NCBI RefSeq assembly: GCF_030553075.1
Contig: NZ_CP130701.1
Coordinates: 1,736,001 to 1,800,000, forward strand
Direction of reading: 5' to 3'
DNA from: Halomonas sp. I5-271120
GTDB taxonomy: Bacteria; Pseudomonadota; Gammaproteobacteria; Pseudomonadales; Halomonadaceae
DNA: 64,000 nucleotides
The translations under genes and the position numbers were made by a program. Below are positions 1 through 10,040 of this stretch, one piece after another (the stretch's first letter is position 1; each line of letters opens with the position of its first letter). The notes under the pieces were generated by a model. It was not told where the DNA came from, ran no database searches, and was given only the letters and a program-made list of their open reading frames with translations.

Positions 1-2525
1 CCGGTGGCGATATCTATGTCCCCGTCGGCCCCACGGCGGAAGAGCTGCGCGACACCTTGTGCCTGTACCAACCGGGTATCGAGGACCTGGGCGGCGAGCC
101 TGCTGACGACCTGCTTACTGCCGTACAGACCACGCTCCGTGAGATCGTCAAAACCGTCAATGGCCAGTTCATATCCAAAGCGCCGGACACAGAGCAGTAC
201 TATCTCGACCTGAAGAAGGACGTCGATTACGACGCCCAAATCGAAAAACGGGCTGAAGCCCTGTCGGATGATGCGCTGGATCGTGCCTACTACAGCGCCA
301 TGATGCAGCTGATGGAGTGTACCGATGACACTGCTCACGTTACCGGCTACAAGATATGGCAGCATCAGGTGGAATGGCAGGACAAGCGGGTTGAACGGAA
401 TGGCTACCTATTCCTTGGCGCTCCCAATGACCGCCCGACGGCACAGCCGGAGCGAGATTTCTACATCTATTTCATCCAGCCTTTTGAGCCACCCCGGTAT
501 CCCAAAGACAATAAGCCCGATGAAGTCTTCTTCCGGCTGAAGGGGCTGGATGAGGACATCACCCATCATCTGGCCTTCTACTCGGCTGCCCAGGAATTGG
601 CATCAACCGCTAGTGGTGCCGCCAAGGCCGTTTATCTTGATAAAGCCAAGGACGCCCTGCGAGCCATGAGCAAGTGGCTGCAGGATAAGCAAATGACGGC
701 CTACGAAGTCACCTACCAGGGTAAAACGAAAACCCTGCAGGAGTGGGCCAAGGGTGTTTCCATGCGCGACAAGCTGCGCCTTGGGCCGGATGAACGGGCG
801 AACTTCCGCGACATCGTGAATGTGACGTCCGGGCTGGTACTGAACACCCACTTTGCCGACCTGGCACCGGAATACCCTGCCTTCTCGGTACTGGTGACCG
901 AAGCCAACCGCAAGCAGTTGATTGGTAATACACTCCGGGCCCTGGCCGGTGGCACACGCACCAAAGACGCCACGGCAATTCTCGACGCCTTGGAGATGCT
1001 GGACGGTGACCGCATCGAGTCTACCCAGTCCAAATATGCCAAAGAAGTGCTGAGCCGGCTGCAGGCCAAGGGCCATGGACAGGTACTAAACCACAACGAG
1101 CTCCTCAGCCGGGCAGCCGGCGACGAATATTTTGCCCCGCTACGCTTCCGACTGGAACCGGATCTCCTGGCCGTCATTCTCGGCGGGCTGGTCTACTCCG
1201 GCGATATCGTGCTTGCCATTACCGGTGACAAGGTGGACTCCGGCAAAGTCTCCTTGCTTGCCGAGCGTGGCTTGGAAGAGCTGAAATCCTTCAAGCACGT
1301 TGAGGCGCCTAAGGAAATCAACGTCGCGGTGCTGCGCTCACTGTTCGAGCTGTTAGGTTTGCCCTCCGGGCTGGCTCAGATGGCGACCCAAGGGAAAGAA
1401 GAGCCGGTAAAGGAGCTGCTGGATGCTGTTTCCAAACTGGTCACCCGGGTACTGACCGTCGGTACCGACCTGCACAACCGGCTTAGTTTCTGGGGGCAGT
1501 CACTGCTGCGGGAAGAAGAGCTGCTTGATTGGCAGCAGAAGCTGGATGCCTTAAAAAACTTCCTGGAGAGCCTGTCACCTTACAACACCATCGGCAAGCT
1601 CAAGAACCTGCGCATCACCCAGGCCGATATCAATGCCCAGAAACAGAATCTGGAGGTTCTGATATCTGTAGAGAAGCTGCGGGACCTGGTTGCCGAGCTA
1701 GGCCCGGTTGCGTCCTACCTCTCCCAAGCCGAGATGGTCCTGCCTGCGAGTCACCCCTGGTTGCAGGAGGCCGAGGCCAAGCGCAAAGCGATTCTGGATA
1801 AGCTGACCGCGGACAAAGCGGCCAGTCAGGTCAGTGAATACCGCAAGGAGATGACGGCCCTCAAGCAGGGTTACATCACCGCCTACGTAGCGCTGCATAC
1901 CAAAGCCCGCCTTGGTGTATCGGAGGACAAGACCAAAACCGCCCTGCGTAAAGACCCACGCATGGCGACCTTGCGTACCTTGGCAGGCATCTCCCTGATG
2001 CCGACCAGCCAGCTCGCCGCATTTGAGGACACCTTGGATCAGCTGAAGAGCTGTGCCTCTCTAATAGATTCCGAGCTGAAGACCAACCCGGTCTGTCCGC
2101 ATTGCGGCTTCCGCCCGGCCAACGAGCAGGGTGACCTGATGCCAGCAGCCAACGTACTTAAATCGCTGGACGATGAGCTGGATCGCTTGCTGGAGAGTTG
2201 GCAACAGACCCTACTGGATAACCTTGATGACCCCATTATTCAGGCCAATCTGGAGCTGCTTAAGCCTGCACAGCGAGATCTGATTGACAGTTTCCTCAGC
2301 GCACGAACCTTGCCGGACCCTGTTACACCGGCGTTCGTAGCAGCCGTGCAGGAGGCACTATCCGGCCTGGAGAAGATTTCGGTCACCAGCGAGGACATCA
2401 AACAGGTACTGCTGACCGGTGGCTCCCCGGCGACTCCGGAGGACCTGCGCAAGCGCTTTGAGTCGTATATTAACGAGCGATGCAAGGGAAAAGACAGCGG
2501 TAAGCTGCGTTTTGTGATTGAGTAA
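1..2525 (+). CDS. brxC: BREX type 3 BrxC-like protein (DUF6079), 5' end outside the window
   Basis: The reading frame is open from base 3, so this is the C-terminal ~840 residues of a larger protein; TTG/ATG codons near the window edge are not its start. BrxC/DUF6079 proteins are roughly 1,200 residues with an N-terminal P-loop ATPase, which would lie off the left edge. The visible part is mostly helical and charged. It has a late CPHCG zinc-knuckle half near base 2,094, preceded by an isolated Cys. The call rests mainly on context: methylase, SNF2 helicase, PglZ and BrxA follow on the same strand in BREX type 3 order. In BREX, BrxC is a large AAA+-like ATPase needed for phage exclusion and host methylation. 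I recognise the DUF6079 style of sequence but see no catalytic motif in this fragment, so the family call is moderate. Confidence 0.65.
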   Translation, partial: GGDIYVPVGPTAEELRDTLCLYQPGIEDLGGEPADDLLTAVQTTLREIVKTVNGQFISKAPDTEQYYLDLKKDVDYDAQIEKRAEALSDDALDRAYYSAMMQLMECTDDTAHVTGYKIWQHQVEWQDKRVERNGYLFLGAPNDRPTAQPERDFYIYFIQPFEPPRYPKDNKPDEVFFRLKGLDEDITHHLAFYSAAQELASTASGAAKAVYLDKAKDALRAMSKWLQDKQMTAYEVTYQGKTKTLQEWAKGVSMRDKLRLGPDERANFRDIVNVTSGLVLNTHFADLAPEYPAFSVLVTEANRKQLIGNTLRALAGGTRTKDATAILDALEMLDGDRIESTQSKYAKEVLSRLQAKGHGQVLNHNELLSRAAGDEYFAPLRFRLEPDLLAVILGGLVYSGDIVLAITGDKVDSGKVSLLAERGLEELKSFKHVEAPKEINVAVLRSLFELLGLPSGLAQMATQGKEEPVKELLDAVSKLVTRVLTVGTDLHNRLSFWGQSLLREEELLDWQQKLDALKNFLESLSPYNTIGKLKNLRITQADINAQKQNLEVLISVEKLRDLVAELGPVASYLSQAEMVLPASHPWLQEAEAKRKAILDKLTADKAASQVSEYRKEMTALKQGYITAYVALHTKARLGVSEDKTKTALRKDPRMATLRTLAGISLMPTSQLAAFEDTLDQLKSCASLIDSELKTNPVCPHCGFRPANEQGDLMPAANVLKSLDDELDRLLESWQQTLLDNLDDPIIQANLELLKPAQRDLIDSFLSARTLPDPVTPAFVAAVQEALSGLEKISVTSEDIKQVLLTGGSPATPEDLRKRFESYINERCKGKDSGKLRFVIE

Positions 2526-2572
2526 ACCGGTCAACCAAACAGTATCGATGCCACATTTGGGGAAGCAGTGTT

Positions 2573-5416
2573 ATGAACCAGCTTTTTGACAACCAGGCCA
2601 GTGAAACAGGACCGGTAGAATGTCTCGGACAGACATTTTCTAGTGACGCAGCCCGCCGGGAGCATTTTCTTAAACTGTTGGCTGAAAAACTGAAAGACCC
2701 TGAGTTTCGCAAGCAGGAAGGTTTTCCACAAGGTACGGACGAAGCTATTCTTGAGATATCAGATCCACCGTACTATACCGCATGTACTAACCCTTTTCTG
2801 GAAGACTATATAAAGTTTTTTGGTAATAAGTATGGCGCTTCCATTCCATATGCTAAGGAGCCATTCGCTACTGATGTAAGCGAGGGAAAAAACGACCCGG
2901 TCTATTTGGCTCATAGTTACCATACTAAAGTTCCCCACAAGGCTGTGATGCGATACTTGCTTCACTATACTGAGCCAGGAGATGTTGTTTTAGATGGATT
3001 TTGTGGTACAGGAATGACTGGCGTTGCGGCACAGCTGTGTGGTAATCGATCAGAGGTAGAGTCGCTGGGCTATAAGGTTGATGAGGAGGGAGTGGTAAGC
3101 TCATTATATGAAAATAATGGAGAAGGTATTTGGCAGCCATTTTCAAAACTCGGAGCACGGCATGCAATACTTAACGACTTATCTCCTGCAGCAACCTTTA
3201 TAGCTCAAAGTTATAACCTACCCATTGATGCCTTCAAATTTAGAAGTGAAGCTAGGCAGGCGCTCGATCTGGTTGAGCGTCAAGCTGGGTGGATGTTTGA
3301 CACATTGCACAAGCCGACAAATGAGGATATTGATGAAGCTATAAGCTTTCTAAGGTTGGAGGGGAAGCCAAAAATCCCAGAACATATTCCTTTTGGGAGA
3401 ATTAACTATACTGTATGGTCGGATATTTTTTTATGCCCTGAGTGCGTCGGTGAGATTGTTTTTTGGGATGAGGCAGTTGATAAGGAAACTGGGAAAGTGG
3501 TCGAGCCATTTGACTGTCCACATTGTGGAATTTCAACAACTAAAAAATCTCTTGATCGAGCATGGGAGACTAAGTTTGACAATCTTCTAGGTGAGCATGT
3601 AAGTCAAGCAAAGCAGAAACCTGTTTATATCAGCTATAAGGTTGGAAAGGCTAAGTTTGGCAAGGTCCCGGATGAATATGATCTTGCTCTTCTGGATAAA
3701 ATCGATAAGATGAAGCCTAATATATGGCTTCCTGTTTTTCGTATGCCGGAAGGAGATGAAGCGCGAAGGAATGACGATGCAGGGATTACTCATACCCATC
3801 AGTTTTATACACGAAGAAACTTGATATCTTTGGGTCTTTTCCGTTCCGGATATAAGGATGTTTTTAAAGCAATAAATCTAACGTCTACTGCTTTGGTCGC
3901 ATCCAAGCTTTATCGATTTCGCTCTCAGAATGGCAGTTTCGGAGCTGGTGGTGGTCCAATGAGTGGTACGCTATATATTCCCTCTTTGATCAAAGAAATT
4001 CCAGTGACCAAGCTTCTTTCTGAGCATATAAAAAAGCATTTTAGGTTAAAAGCTTCCAGACCAATGACCGTTGGTGCAATTACAAATACAGGGTCAGCAA
4101 CGAAAATTTCTTTACCTGAAGAATCAGTTGATTATATTTTTGTTGATCCGCCGTTTGGTTCAAATATTCAGTATTCAGACCTTAACTTTCTGTGGGAATC
4201 TTGGGTTTCAGTATCCACCAGTACCCAAGCTGAAGCCATTGAAAACAAAACGCATCAAAAATCTATTGATAAATACAGGCAGTTGATGACCGAAGCATTC
4301 AAAGAAATGCACAGACTGCTTAAATCAGGCCGCTGGATGACTGTGGAATTTTCTAATACACAAGCGGCAGTTTGGAATACGATACAAACTTCTTTGCAGG
4401 AAGCTGGGTTTGTTGTCGCGAATGTCGCAGCTCTAGATAAAAAGCAGGGTAGCTTTAAAGCTGTAAATACAAAAACTGCTGTAAAGCAAGATTTAGTTAT
4501 TTCAGCATATAAGCCGAATGGAGGGCTTGAAGATAGATTTTTGAAAACAGCGGGAAATGAAGATTCTGTTTGGGATTTTGTCCGGACACATCTGGGGTAT
4601 TTGCCAGTCGTAAAAATAAAATCCGGTGAGATTGACTTTATTGTAGAGCGAGATCCTCGCATTCTTTTTGATCGAATGGTTGCATGGTTTGTTCGACATG
4701 GAGTCCCCGTGCCGGTTTCGTCTCAAGAGTTTCAGTCCGGACTCTATCAGCGCTTTGTTGAGCGAGATGGTATGTTCTTTTTACCAGATCAATCAGCTGA
4801 GTATGATAAAAATCGCGCTCGCTCTGGTCAGGCACCACAAATGGAGATGTTTGTCTCCGATGAGCGTAGTGCCATTGATTGGCTCAGTGATTTCCTAAAA
4901 AAGCGTCCTTCCACATCCCAAGAAATTCATCCAGATTTTACTGCTCAGATGGGCGCAGGATGGAAGAAACATGAACCCAAGCCAGAGCTGAAGGATCTGC
5001 TGGCAGATAATTTTCTCGAATATAGTGGAAGTGGCGATGTTCCAAGCCAGATTCACAGCTACCTTTCCACTAATCACAAGGATTTTCGTGGACTAGAGAA
5101 GAGTGATCCTAACCTAATTGCTAAGGCCAAGGGGCGTTGGTATGTCCCGGACCCTAATAAGGCTCAAGATCTAGAGAAAAAGCGTGAGAAGGCGCTGCTC
5201 AAGGAGTTCCAGAACTACCTGGAGTTCACGGGGCGTCAGCTGAAGGAGTTCCGTCTGGAAGTGCTGAGAGCTGGCTTCAAGGATGCCTACAGCAAAAAGG
5301 ACTACCAGACCATCGTATCCATCGCCAAGAAGATTCCCGAGGCATCGCTTCAGGAAGACGAAAAGCTGCTGCTCTGGTATGACCAGGCTTTGACGCGGAC
5401 AGAAAGTGACTTCTGA
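2573..5416 (+). CDS. pglX: BREX adenine-specific DNA methyltransferase (PglX type)
   Basis: A 947-residue amino-methyltransferase, expected to put the protective N6-adenine mark on host DNA. Motif I (FCGTGMTG) lies near residue 142 and motif IV (DPPFGSN) near residue 525. A second DPPY box followed by YTACTNPF lies near residue 65, as in large DUF1156-like methylases. Two CxxC pairs (CPEC, CPHCG) around residues 288-320 suggest a zinc-binding insert in the target-recognition part. The ATG at 2573 is preceded by GGGGAAG. It follows the brxC-like gene by 47 bases, so it is probably cotranscribed. Bases about 2,750-5,000 are much more AT-rich than the flanking genes, which suggests separate recent acquisition of this specificity gene. 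The methylase call is strong; the exact BREX subtype name depends on the neighbours. Confidence 0.85.
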   Translation: MNQLFDNQASETGPVECLGQTFSSDAARREHFLKLLAEKLKDPEFRKQEGFPQGTDEAILEISDPPYYTACTNPFLEDYIKFFGNKYGASIPYAKEPFATDVSEGKNDPVYLAHSYHTKVPHKAVMRYLLHYTEPGDVVLDGFCGTGMTGVAAQLCGNRSEVESLGYKVDEEGVVSSLYENNGEGIWQPFSKLGARHAILNDLSPAATFIAQSYNLPIDAFKFRSEARQALDLVERQAGWMFDTLHKPTNEDIDEAISFLRLEGKPKIPEHIPFGRINYTVWSDIFLCPECVGEIVFWDEAVDKETGKVVEPFDCPHCGISTTKKSLDRAWETKFDNLLGEHVSQAKQKPVYISYKVGKAKFGKVPDEYDLALLDKIDKMKPNIWLPVFRMPEGDEARRNDDAGITHTHQFYTRRNLISLGLFRSGYKDVFKAINLTSTALVASKLYRFRSQNGSFGAGGGPMSGTLYIPSLIKEIPVTKLLSEHIKKHFRLKASRPMTVGAITNTGSATKISLPEESVDYIFVDPPFGSNIQYSDLNFLWESWVSVSTSTQAEAIENKTHQKSIDKYRQLMTEAFKEMHRLLKSGRWMTVEFSNTQAAVWNTIQTSLQEAGFVVANVAALDKKQGSFKAVNTKTAVKQDLVISAYKPNGGLEDRFLKTAGNEDSVWDFVRTHLGYLPVVKIKSGEIDFIVERDPRILFDRMVAWFVRHGVPVPVSSQEFQSGLYQRFVERDGMFFLPDQSAEYDKNRARSGQAPQMEMFVSDERSAIDWLSDFLKKRPSTSQEIHPDFTAQMGAGWKKHEPKPELKDLLADNFLEYSGSGDVPSQIHSYLSTNHKDFRGLEKSDPNLIAKAKGRWYVPDPNKAQDLEKKREKALLKEFQNYLEFTGRQLKEFRLEVLRAGFKDAYSKKDYQTIVSIAKKIPEASLQEDEKLLLWYDQALTRTESDF

Positions 5417-5433
5417 CGGATGAAGGGGCTGGT

Positions 5434-7218
5434 ATGAATCAGGAGGAACTGCTCGCAAGGCTGAACGGCATCGAATGGAACGACTTCGAGTGCAAGCGTG
5501 CGCGTAATGGCGTGCCGGAAGACGCCTACATGACCGTTTCCGCTTTCGCCAACTCTTCCGGGGGCTGGCTAGTGTTTGGCGTCAGCGAGCGCGATGGGCA
5601 ACTAGAAATCACCGGTATTGAATCACCTGACAAGGTTCAGAACGACTTTCTCGCTGTACTGCGCGGTGGTAAAAAACTGAATGTTCTGATCGCAGTGGAG
5701 CCGCACCGATACGAGGTTGAAGGCAAACATGTGTTTGCCTTCCATGTGCCGGAGGCGACTCGATCCGATAAGCCGGTGTACCTAAAAGGAGATCCTCGAC
5801 AGAGCTATATTCGCCGTGGCGCCGGTGACGAGAAATGCACCCAGAGCGAACTGGAGCGGTTTCTGCGCGATGCCGCCCAAGAGAGATACGATGGTGCCGC
5901 TTTGCCAGATATTCCGGTTGAGCATTGCTTTGACCTGGATACCGTCCGCTGGTATCAGGCGCAATTTCACCGACGCAATCAGGAACATGCGGAGATTTCT
6001 GACCCGGTTGAGTTCCTGCTGAACTGGAACTTCATCATTGAGCAAGGCAATTCTATGCTGCCCACTCGAGCTGGGGTGCTGCTGTTCGGTGAAGGGCGCT
6101 ATGTAAGGCAGCTATTGCCTCGCCCGGTGTTGGACTATCAACGGATTGATGTGCCGTTTGATCAGTGGTCCGCCGAGCACCGTTGGCATGACCGCTATGT
6201 GTTCGAGGAGAACATTTTCAGAAGCTGGCAGGGGTTAGTTTCCCGCTATATGCGGATTGCCGAGCATCCTTTTTCCATCGACCCCGCTACCTTGAGGCGG
6301 AATGATGACCCGCCGGATTACGTTGCCTTTCGTGAAGCAGCCATCAACCTCCTGATCCATCAGGATTATGGTGACCATGGCCGCAAGGCATCCATTAGGA
6401 TGTTCTCTGACCGAACCATCTTCTGGAACCCGGGTGACGCCTTCGCCACTGAGGCAGAGCTGCTGGAGCCAACGGAGAAAGAAGTACGCAACCCGTCCAT
6501 TGTCAAAGCCTTCCGGCGAATAGGCCTGTCGGATCAGGCCGGTACCGGTATCCGGGCAATTTTCCACAACTGGCATGAACTGGGCCGGGTGCCGCCGCTG
6601 CTCAATAACGATAAGGGGCGCAAAGAGTTCGAGCTAGTGCTGATCAACAAGGCGTTGATCAACGATGCCATGGAGCGGTTCCGTCGAGATATTGGAGTCA
6701 GCTTGTTGCCAGAGCAGGCTGATGCGTTGGCTCTGGCCCTGGAGCCATCGAAAGAGGGCCGTATCAGCCTCACAGATATTCGTGGGCTGGGCATCAACAC
6801 CACGCGTCAGGCCAAGCAGATTGCCGAGTTTCTGGTTCGTCAGCAGCTGCTTGAGCCGGTAGGGGACACGCTTTTCGAGCTGAAAGCCCCCCTCAAACAT
6901 CGTTTTCTGGAGCGAGCGGAACCTTCCACCGGGGAAGTCACCGGGGAAGTCACCGGGGAAGTCACCGGGGAAGTGTCTGAGAAAGTGTCCGAGGAAGTGC
7001 AGAAGCTACTGTCGGTCATGACCGGAGAGATGAAACGGGCCGAGATTCAAGCAGCGTTGGGTCTGAAGCACGAGGACCACTTCCGGGACGCCTATCTCAG
7101 CCCGGCATTGGCTTCCGACGTCATTGAAATGACCGTTCCGGACAAACCTCGCAGCAGCAAACAGCGCTACCGGCTGACCACCAGGGGGCGTGCCTTGCAA
7201 GGAAAAGAGCAATCATGA
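5434..7218 (+). CDS. Schlafen/AlbA_2-domain ATP-binding protein inside the BREX operon
   Basis: A 594-residue protein. Residues ~15-130 look like an AlbA_2 (Schlafen AlbA, divergent AAA_4) domain with the FECKRA and SSGGWLVFGV motifs. A HATPase_c_4-like region follows (NLLIHQDYGDHG near residue 305, then RNPSIVKAFRRIG), and the C-terminus is probably winged-helix. Such proteins are often annotated as ATP-dependent DNA helicase RecG-like or as transcriptional regulators; some relatives occur in defence loci. A 12-bp unit repeated four times (6928-6975) encodes a TGEV repeat just before the C-terminal domain. It starts 17 bases after pglX and its stop overlaps the helicase start, so it is an integral operon member. 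It is not in the canonical type 3 core set. It could regulate the operon or add an effector. Confidence 0.75.
   Translation: MNQEELLARLNGIEWNDFECKRARNGVPEDAYMTVSAFANSSGGWLVFGVSERDGQLEITGIESPDKVQNDFLAVLRGGKKLNVLIAVEPHRYEVEGKHVFAFHVPEATRSDKPVYLKGDPRQSYIRRGAGDEKCTQSELERFLRDAAQERYDGAALPDIPVEHCFDLDTVRWYQAQFHRRNQEHAEISDPVEFLLNWNFIIEQGNSMLPTRAGVLLFGEGRYVRQLLPRPVLDYQRIDVPFDQWSAEHRWHDRYVFEENIFRSWQGLVSRYMRIAEHPFSIDPATLRRNDDPPDYVAFREAAINLLIHQDYGDHGRKASIRMFSDRTIFWNPGDAFATEAELLEPTEKEVRNPSIVKAFRRIGLSDQAGTGIRAIFHNWHELGRVPPLLNNDKGRKEFELVLINKALINDAMERFRRDIGVSLLPEQADALALALEPSKEGRISLTDIRGLGINTTRQAKQIAEFLVRQQLLEPVGDTLFELKAPLKHRFLERAEPSTGEVTGEVTGEVTGEVSEKVSEEVQKLLSVMTGEMKRAEIQAALGLKHEDHFRDAYLSPALASDVIEMTVPDKPRSSKQRYRLTTRGRALQGKEQS
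6928..6975 (+). repeat. Four tandem 12-bp units encoding a TGEV repeat
   Basis: The unit ACCGGGGAAGTC occurs four times head to tail, the last copy ending in G. Because the unit is a multiple of three, copy-number change would lengthen or shorten a linker without a frameshift. It lies between the ATP-binding part and the C-terminal helix-turn-helix region of the Schlafen-like protein. Confidence 0.95.
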
Positions 7219-10040
7219 GCAAGGTGTTCAAGGTTGGGGACTGGTGTTGGTACTCTCAGCAGGCTACGCCTTGCCGGATTATCGAACGCCAGGAGGTGTG
7301 GGGAGCAACTACCTACCGCATCTGGCTAGCGGCCAAGGATGCGGTTGTCCGCGCCCGCGAGCCGGACCTGGCAGAGCTTCTTGATATTCAGCCAACGGTT
7401 GAACAGATCCTGCACTCGGTGGCCGCCGCCAAGCTGCTTGATGCCCTGGAAGACAACCTACTTCTGGCTCCGGTTCAGTCCAGCGTGGTGCCGTTGCCTC
7501 ACCAGCTCTATGCCCTGAATCGTGCCATGGGCAGGGACCGCATACGCTACCTGCTGGCCGATGAGGTGGGCTTAGGTAAAACCATCGAAGCGGGCCTAAT
7601 ACTCAGGGAGCTGAAGCTCCGGGGAATGGTGAAGCGAGTTCTGGTGGTAGCCCCCAAGGGCCTGGTGCGCCAGTGGCAAGCTGAGATGCGGCTGCACTTT
7701 GGCGAACAGCTTCGGTTCATCGAGGCATCGGATCTGGCCGCTTTCCGAGCCTGGCGTGATGACACTACCCAGGGTGAGGACAATATCTGGCGCATGCACG
7801 ACCAGGTGATCTGCTCACTGGATTCGGTCAAACCGGTCGAGAGTCGCCGGGGCTGGAGCCTGGAGCAGCTTGCCAACTACAACCGTGAGCGATTTGAAGA
7901 CCTCGTGTCCGCTGGCTGGGATCTGGTGATTATCGACGAATCCCACCGCATGGGGGGCAGCACCGAGCAAGTGGCCCGCTACAAGCTGGGTGCCGCCCTG
8001 GCCGAGGCTGCTCCTTATTTGCTGTTGCTGTCAGCTACACCCCACCAAGGCAAGAGCGATCAGTTCTTGCGGCTGATGCAGTTGCTGGATCGCGACACCT
8101 TCCCCGATGAGTCCAGTATCAATCAGGACCGAGTACAGCCTTTCGTGATTCGTACTGAGAAGCGTTCTTCCATTGATGCGGAAGGGCAGCCACTGTTCAA
8201 GCCCCGCTCTACTCGGCTGCATGCTGTTGCCTGGCAAGCAAAACATGCGGCCCAGCAGCAGCTGTACGAGGCCGTTACTGATTATGTGCGCCATGGCTAC
8301 AACCAGGCGATGGCCGCCAAGCAGCGTCATATCGGCTTTCTGATGATCCTGATGCAGCGCTTGGTGACATCCAGTACTGCTGCCATTCGCGCAACGCTGG
8401 AGAAACGCCAGGCCCTGCTTGATACACCTGAGCTGCAGGCGGGGTTATTTGATCTCGCTGATGCCGATGAATGGGCCGAGCTGGACAGCCAGTCCCAGCT
8501 GGATGCGGCCCTGCAGTCCAGTAGCTGGGCACAGGAGAAATCAGAAGTCGATACGCTGCTGGCACTGGCCCGGGAAACTGAGCAACAAGGCAGCGATGCC
8601 AAAGCCGAGGCTTTGCTGGAGCTGATATACAAGCAGCAGCAGGAAGAGAATGACCCTGAGCTGAAGGTGTTGGTGTTTACGGAATTCGTGCCAACCCAGG
8701 CCATGCTGGCCGAATTTCTGGAAAGCCGTGGGTTCTCCGTAGCTCTGCTAAATGGCGGGATGGACCTGGAGGCGCGAACCAGAGCCCAGAAAGCGTTTTC
8801 TCAGGATGTGCGCATACTGGTTTCCACGGATGCCGGTGGCGAGGGGCTTAACCTGCAGTTCTGCCACGTCATCGTCAATTTCGATATGCCCTGGAACCCA
8901 ATGCGGCTGGAGCAGCGGATTGGGCGTGTGGACCGCATCGGCCAGCCTCACGTGGTTCGTGCCGTCAATTTTGTACTGGCAGACACGGTGGAATATCGCG
9001 TACGGGAGGTGCTCGAAGAGAAGCTGGCCGTGATTGCGGAAGAGTTCGGTGTCGATAAGGCGGCGGATGTGATGGATTCCGTAGAGGTTGAGCCCTTGTT
9101 CGATGAGCTCTTCGTGCATGGCTTGCAAGATCCGTCCTCCATTGATCAGGAATGCGAGGAAGTGATCGATCAGGTCCGGGATAAGGTGACCGCGTACCGG
9201 AAAGACAATGACCTTTTGACGGAAGACCATACGCTCGAAGCCGACGATGCTCGCAAGTGGCGCGATCACCCGGCACAGTTCTGGCTAGAGCGGGCCATCA
9301 CCACCGGGTTGGCTGGTCGTGGCGGCACTGCCGTCAAACATGATGATGCCTGGCAGGTGATCTGGATGGATGGCAGTGAATCTCACCGCGTGTGCTTTGA
9401 TGCGCGTACTGCTGAACAGAACCCTGAGCTGGAGTGGATCACACTGGAAGACCCCAGAGCCCGTGCTGTGATCATGGATCTGCCACGCTTCGTAGTCGGT
9501 CAGCCAGTGCCGGTGGTGGCGGTACGTGGATTACCAGACACCGTCCAGGGTGTCTGGTCGCTCTGGGAGATCAGCCTGAGCGCAGGCAGCTCCTCCAGTC
9601 AATTCAATCGAAAGCGGTTTTTGCCGGTGTTTGTGATGGATAATGGCCGGTCATTTGTACCGACGGCAAAGCGTATCTGGGATTTACTGCTCACTGAGCA
9701 TGTTAAAATACAACAAGCCACCGGGCTAGAGCACGCCATCGAGTGGTATGAATCATCCTCTAAAGCCGCCCATGCTCAAGGGGAACAGTTGTTCAACGAG
9801 CTATTGGATGAACATCGCTCTTGGCTATCAGAGGAGTGTGATCGCGCGACTTACTCCTTTGAATCACGTCAGCAGGCGATTGGCCGTATTGGTCTGTCTG
9901 CGGTCAGGGAACATCGGCGAAAGCGACTTCAAGCAGAGCACGAGGTTCGAATGGCAAAGTTGCGGGATGCCGAAACCTGCCTTCCGGATATGCATGCAGT
10001 TCTGGTGTTACGGATCGGTCAATCTGGGAGGTCAGCTTGA
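7215..10040 (+). CDS. brxHII: SNF2-family helicase, BREX BrxHII type
   Basis: A 941-residue Swi2/Snf2 (HepA/RapA-like) DNA translocase. Visible motifs: motif I DEVGLGKT near residue 116, motif II IIDESH near 240, motif III LSATPHQGKS near 275, and C-terminal helicase motifs STDAGGEGLNLQ (~536) and QRIGRVDRIGQ (~567). The C-terminal third has no motif I recognise. In type 3 BREX the helicase of COG0553 class is named BrxHII and stands just before pglZ, as here. The ATG overlaps the stop of the previous gene (ATGA) and its own stop overlaps the pglZ start, so translation is probably coupled. DISARM DrmD is also SNF2-class, but the following PglZ and BrxA favour BREX. Confidence 0.85.
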   Translation: MSKVFKVGDWCWYSQQATPCRIIERQEVWGATTYRIWLAAKDAVVRAREPDLAELLDIQPTVEQILHSVAAAKLLDALEDNLLLAPVQSSVVPLPHQLYALNRAMGRDRIRYLLADEVGLGKTIEAGLILRELKLRGMVKRVLVVAPKGLVRQWQAEMRLHFGEQLRFIEASDLAAFRAWRDDTTQGEDNIWRMHDQVICSLDSVKPVESRRGWSLEQLANYNRERFEDLVSAGWDLVIIDESHRMGGSTEQVARYKLGAALAEAAPYLLLLSATPHQGKSDQFLRLMQLLDRDTFPDESSINQDRVQPFVIRTEKRSSIDAEGQPLFKPRSTRLHAVAWQAKHAAQQQLYEAVTDYVRHGYNQAMAAKQRHIGFLMILMQRLVTSSTAAIRATLEKRQALLDTPELQAGLFDLADADEWAELDSQSQLDAALQSSSWAQEKSEVDTLLALARETEQQGSDAKAEALLELIYKQQQEENDPELKVLVFTEFVPTQAMLAEFLESRGFSVALLNGGMDLEARTRAQKAFSQDVRILVSTDAGGEGLNLQFCHVIVNFDMPWNPMRLEQRIGRVDRIGQPHVVRAVNFVLADTVEYRVREVLEEKLAVIAEEFGVDKAADVMDSVEVEPLFDELFVHGLQDPSSIDQECEEVIDQVRDKVTAYRKDNDLLTEDHTLEADDARKWRDHPAQFWLERAITTGLAGRGGTAVKHDDAWQVIWMDGSESHRVCFDARTAEQNPELEWITLEDPRARAVIMDLPRFVVGQPVPVVAVRGLPDTVQGVWSLWEISLSAGSSSSQFNRKRFLPVFVMDNGRSFVPTAKRIWDLLLTEHVKIQQATGLEHAIEWYESSSKAAHAQGEQLFNELLDEHRSWLSEECDRATYSFESRQQAIGRIGLSAVREHRRKRLQAEHEVRMAKLRDAETCLPDMHAVLVLRIGQSGRSA

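Noticed and set aside
7215..10040. Reading the SNF2 helicase plus methylase as DISARM (DrmD/DrmMI)
   Set aside because: PglZ and a BrxA-like gene follow directly and no DrmA, DrmB or DrmC is present; the order fits BREX type 3.
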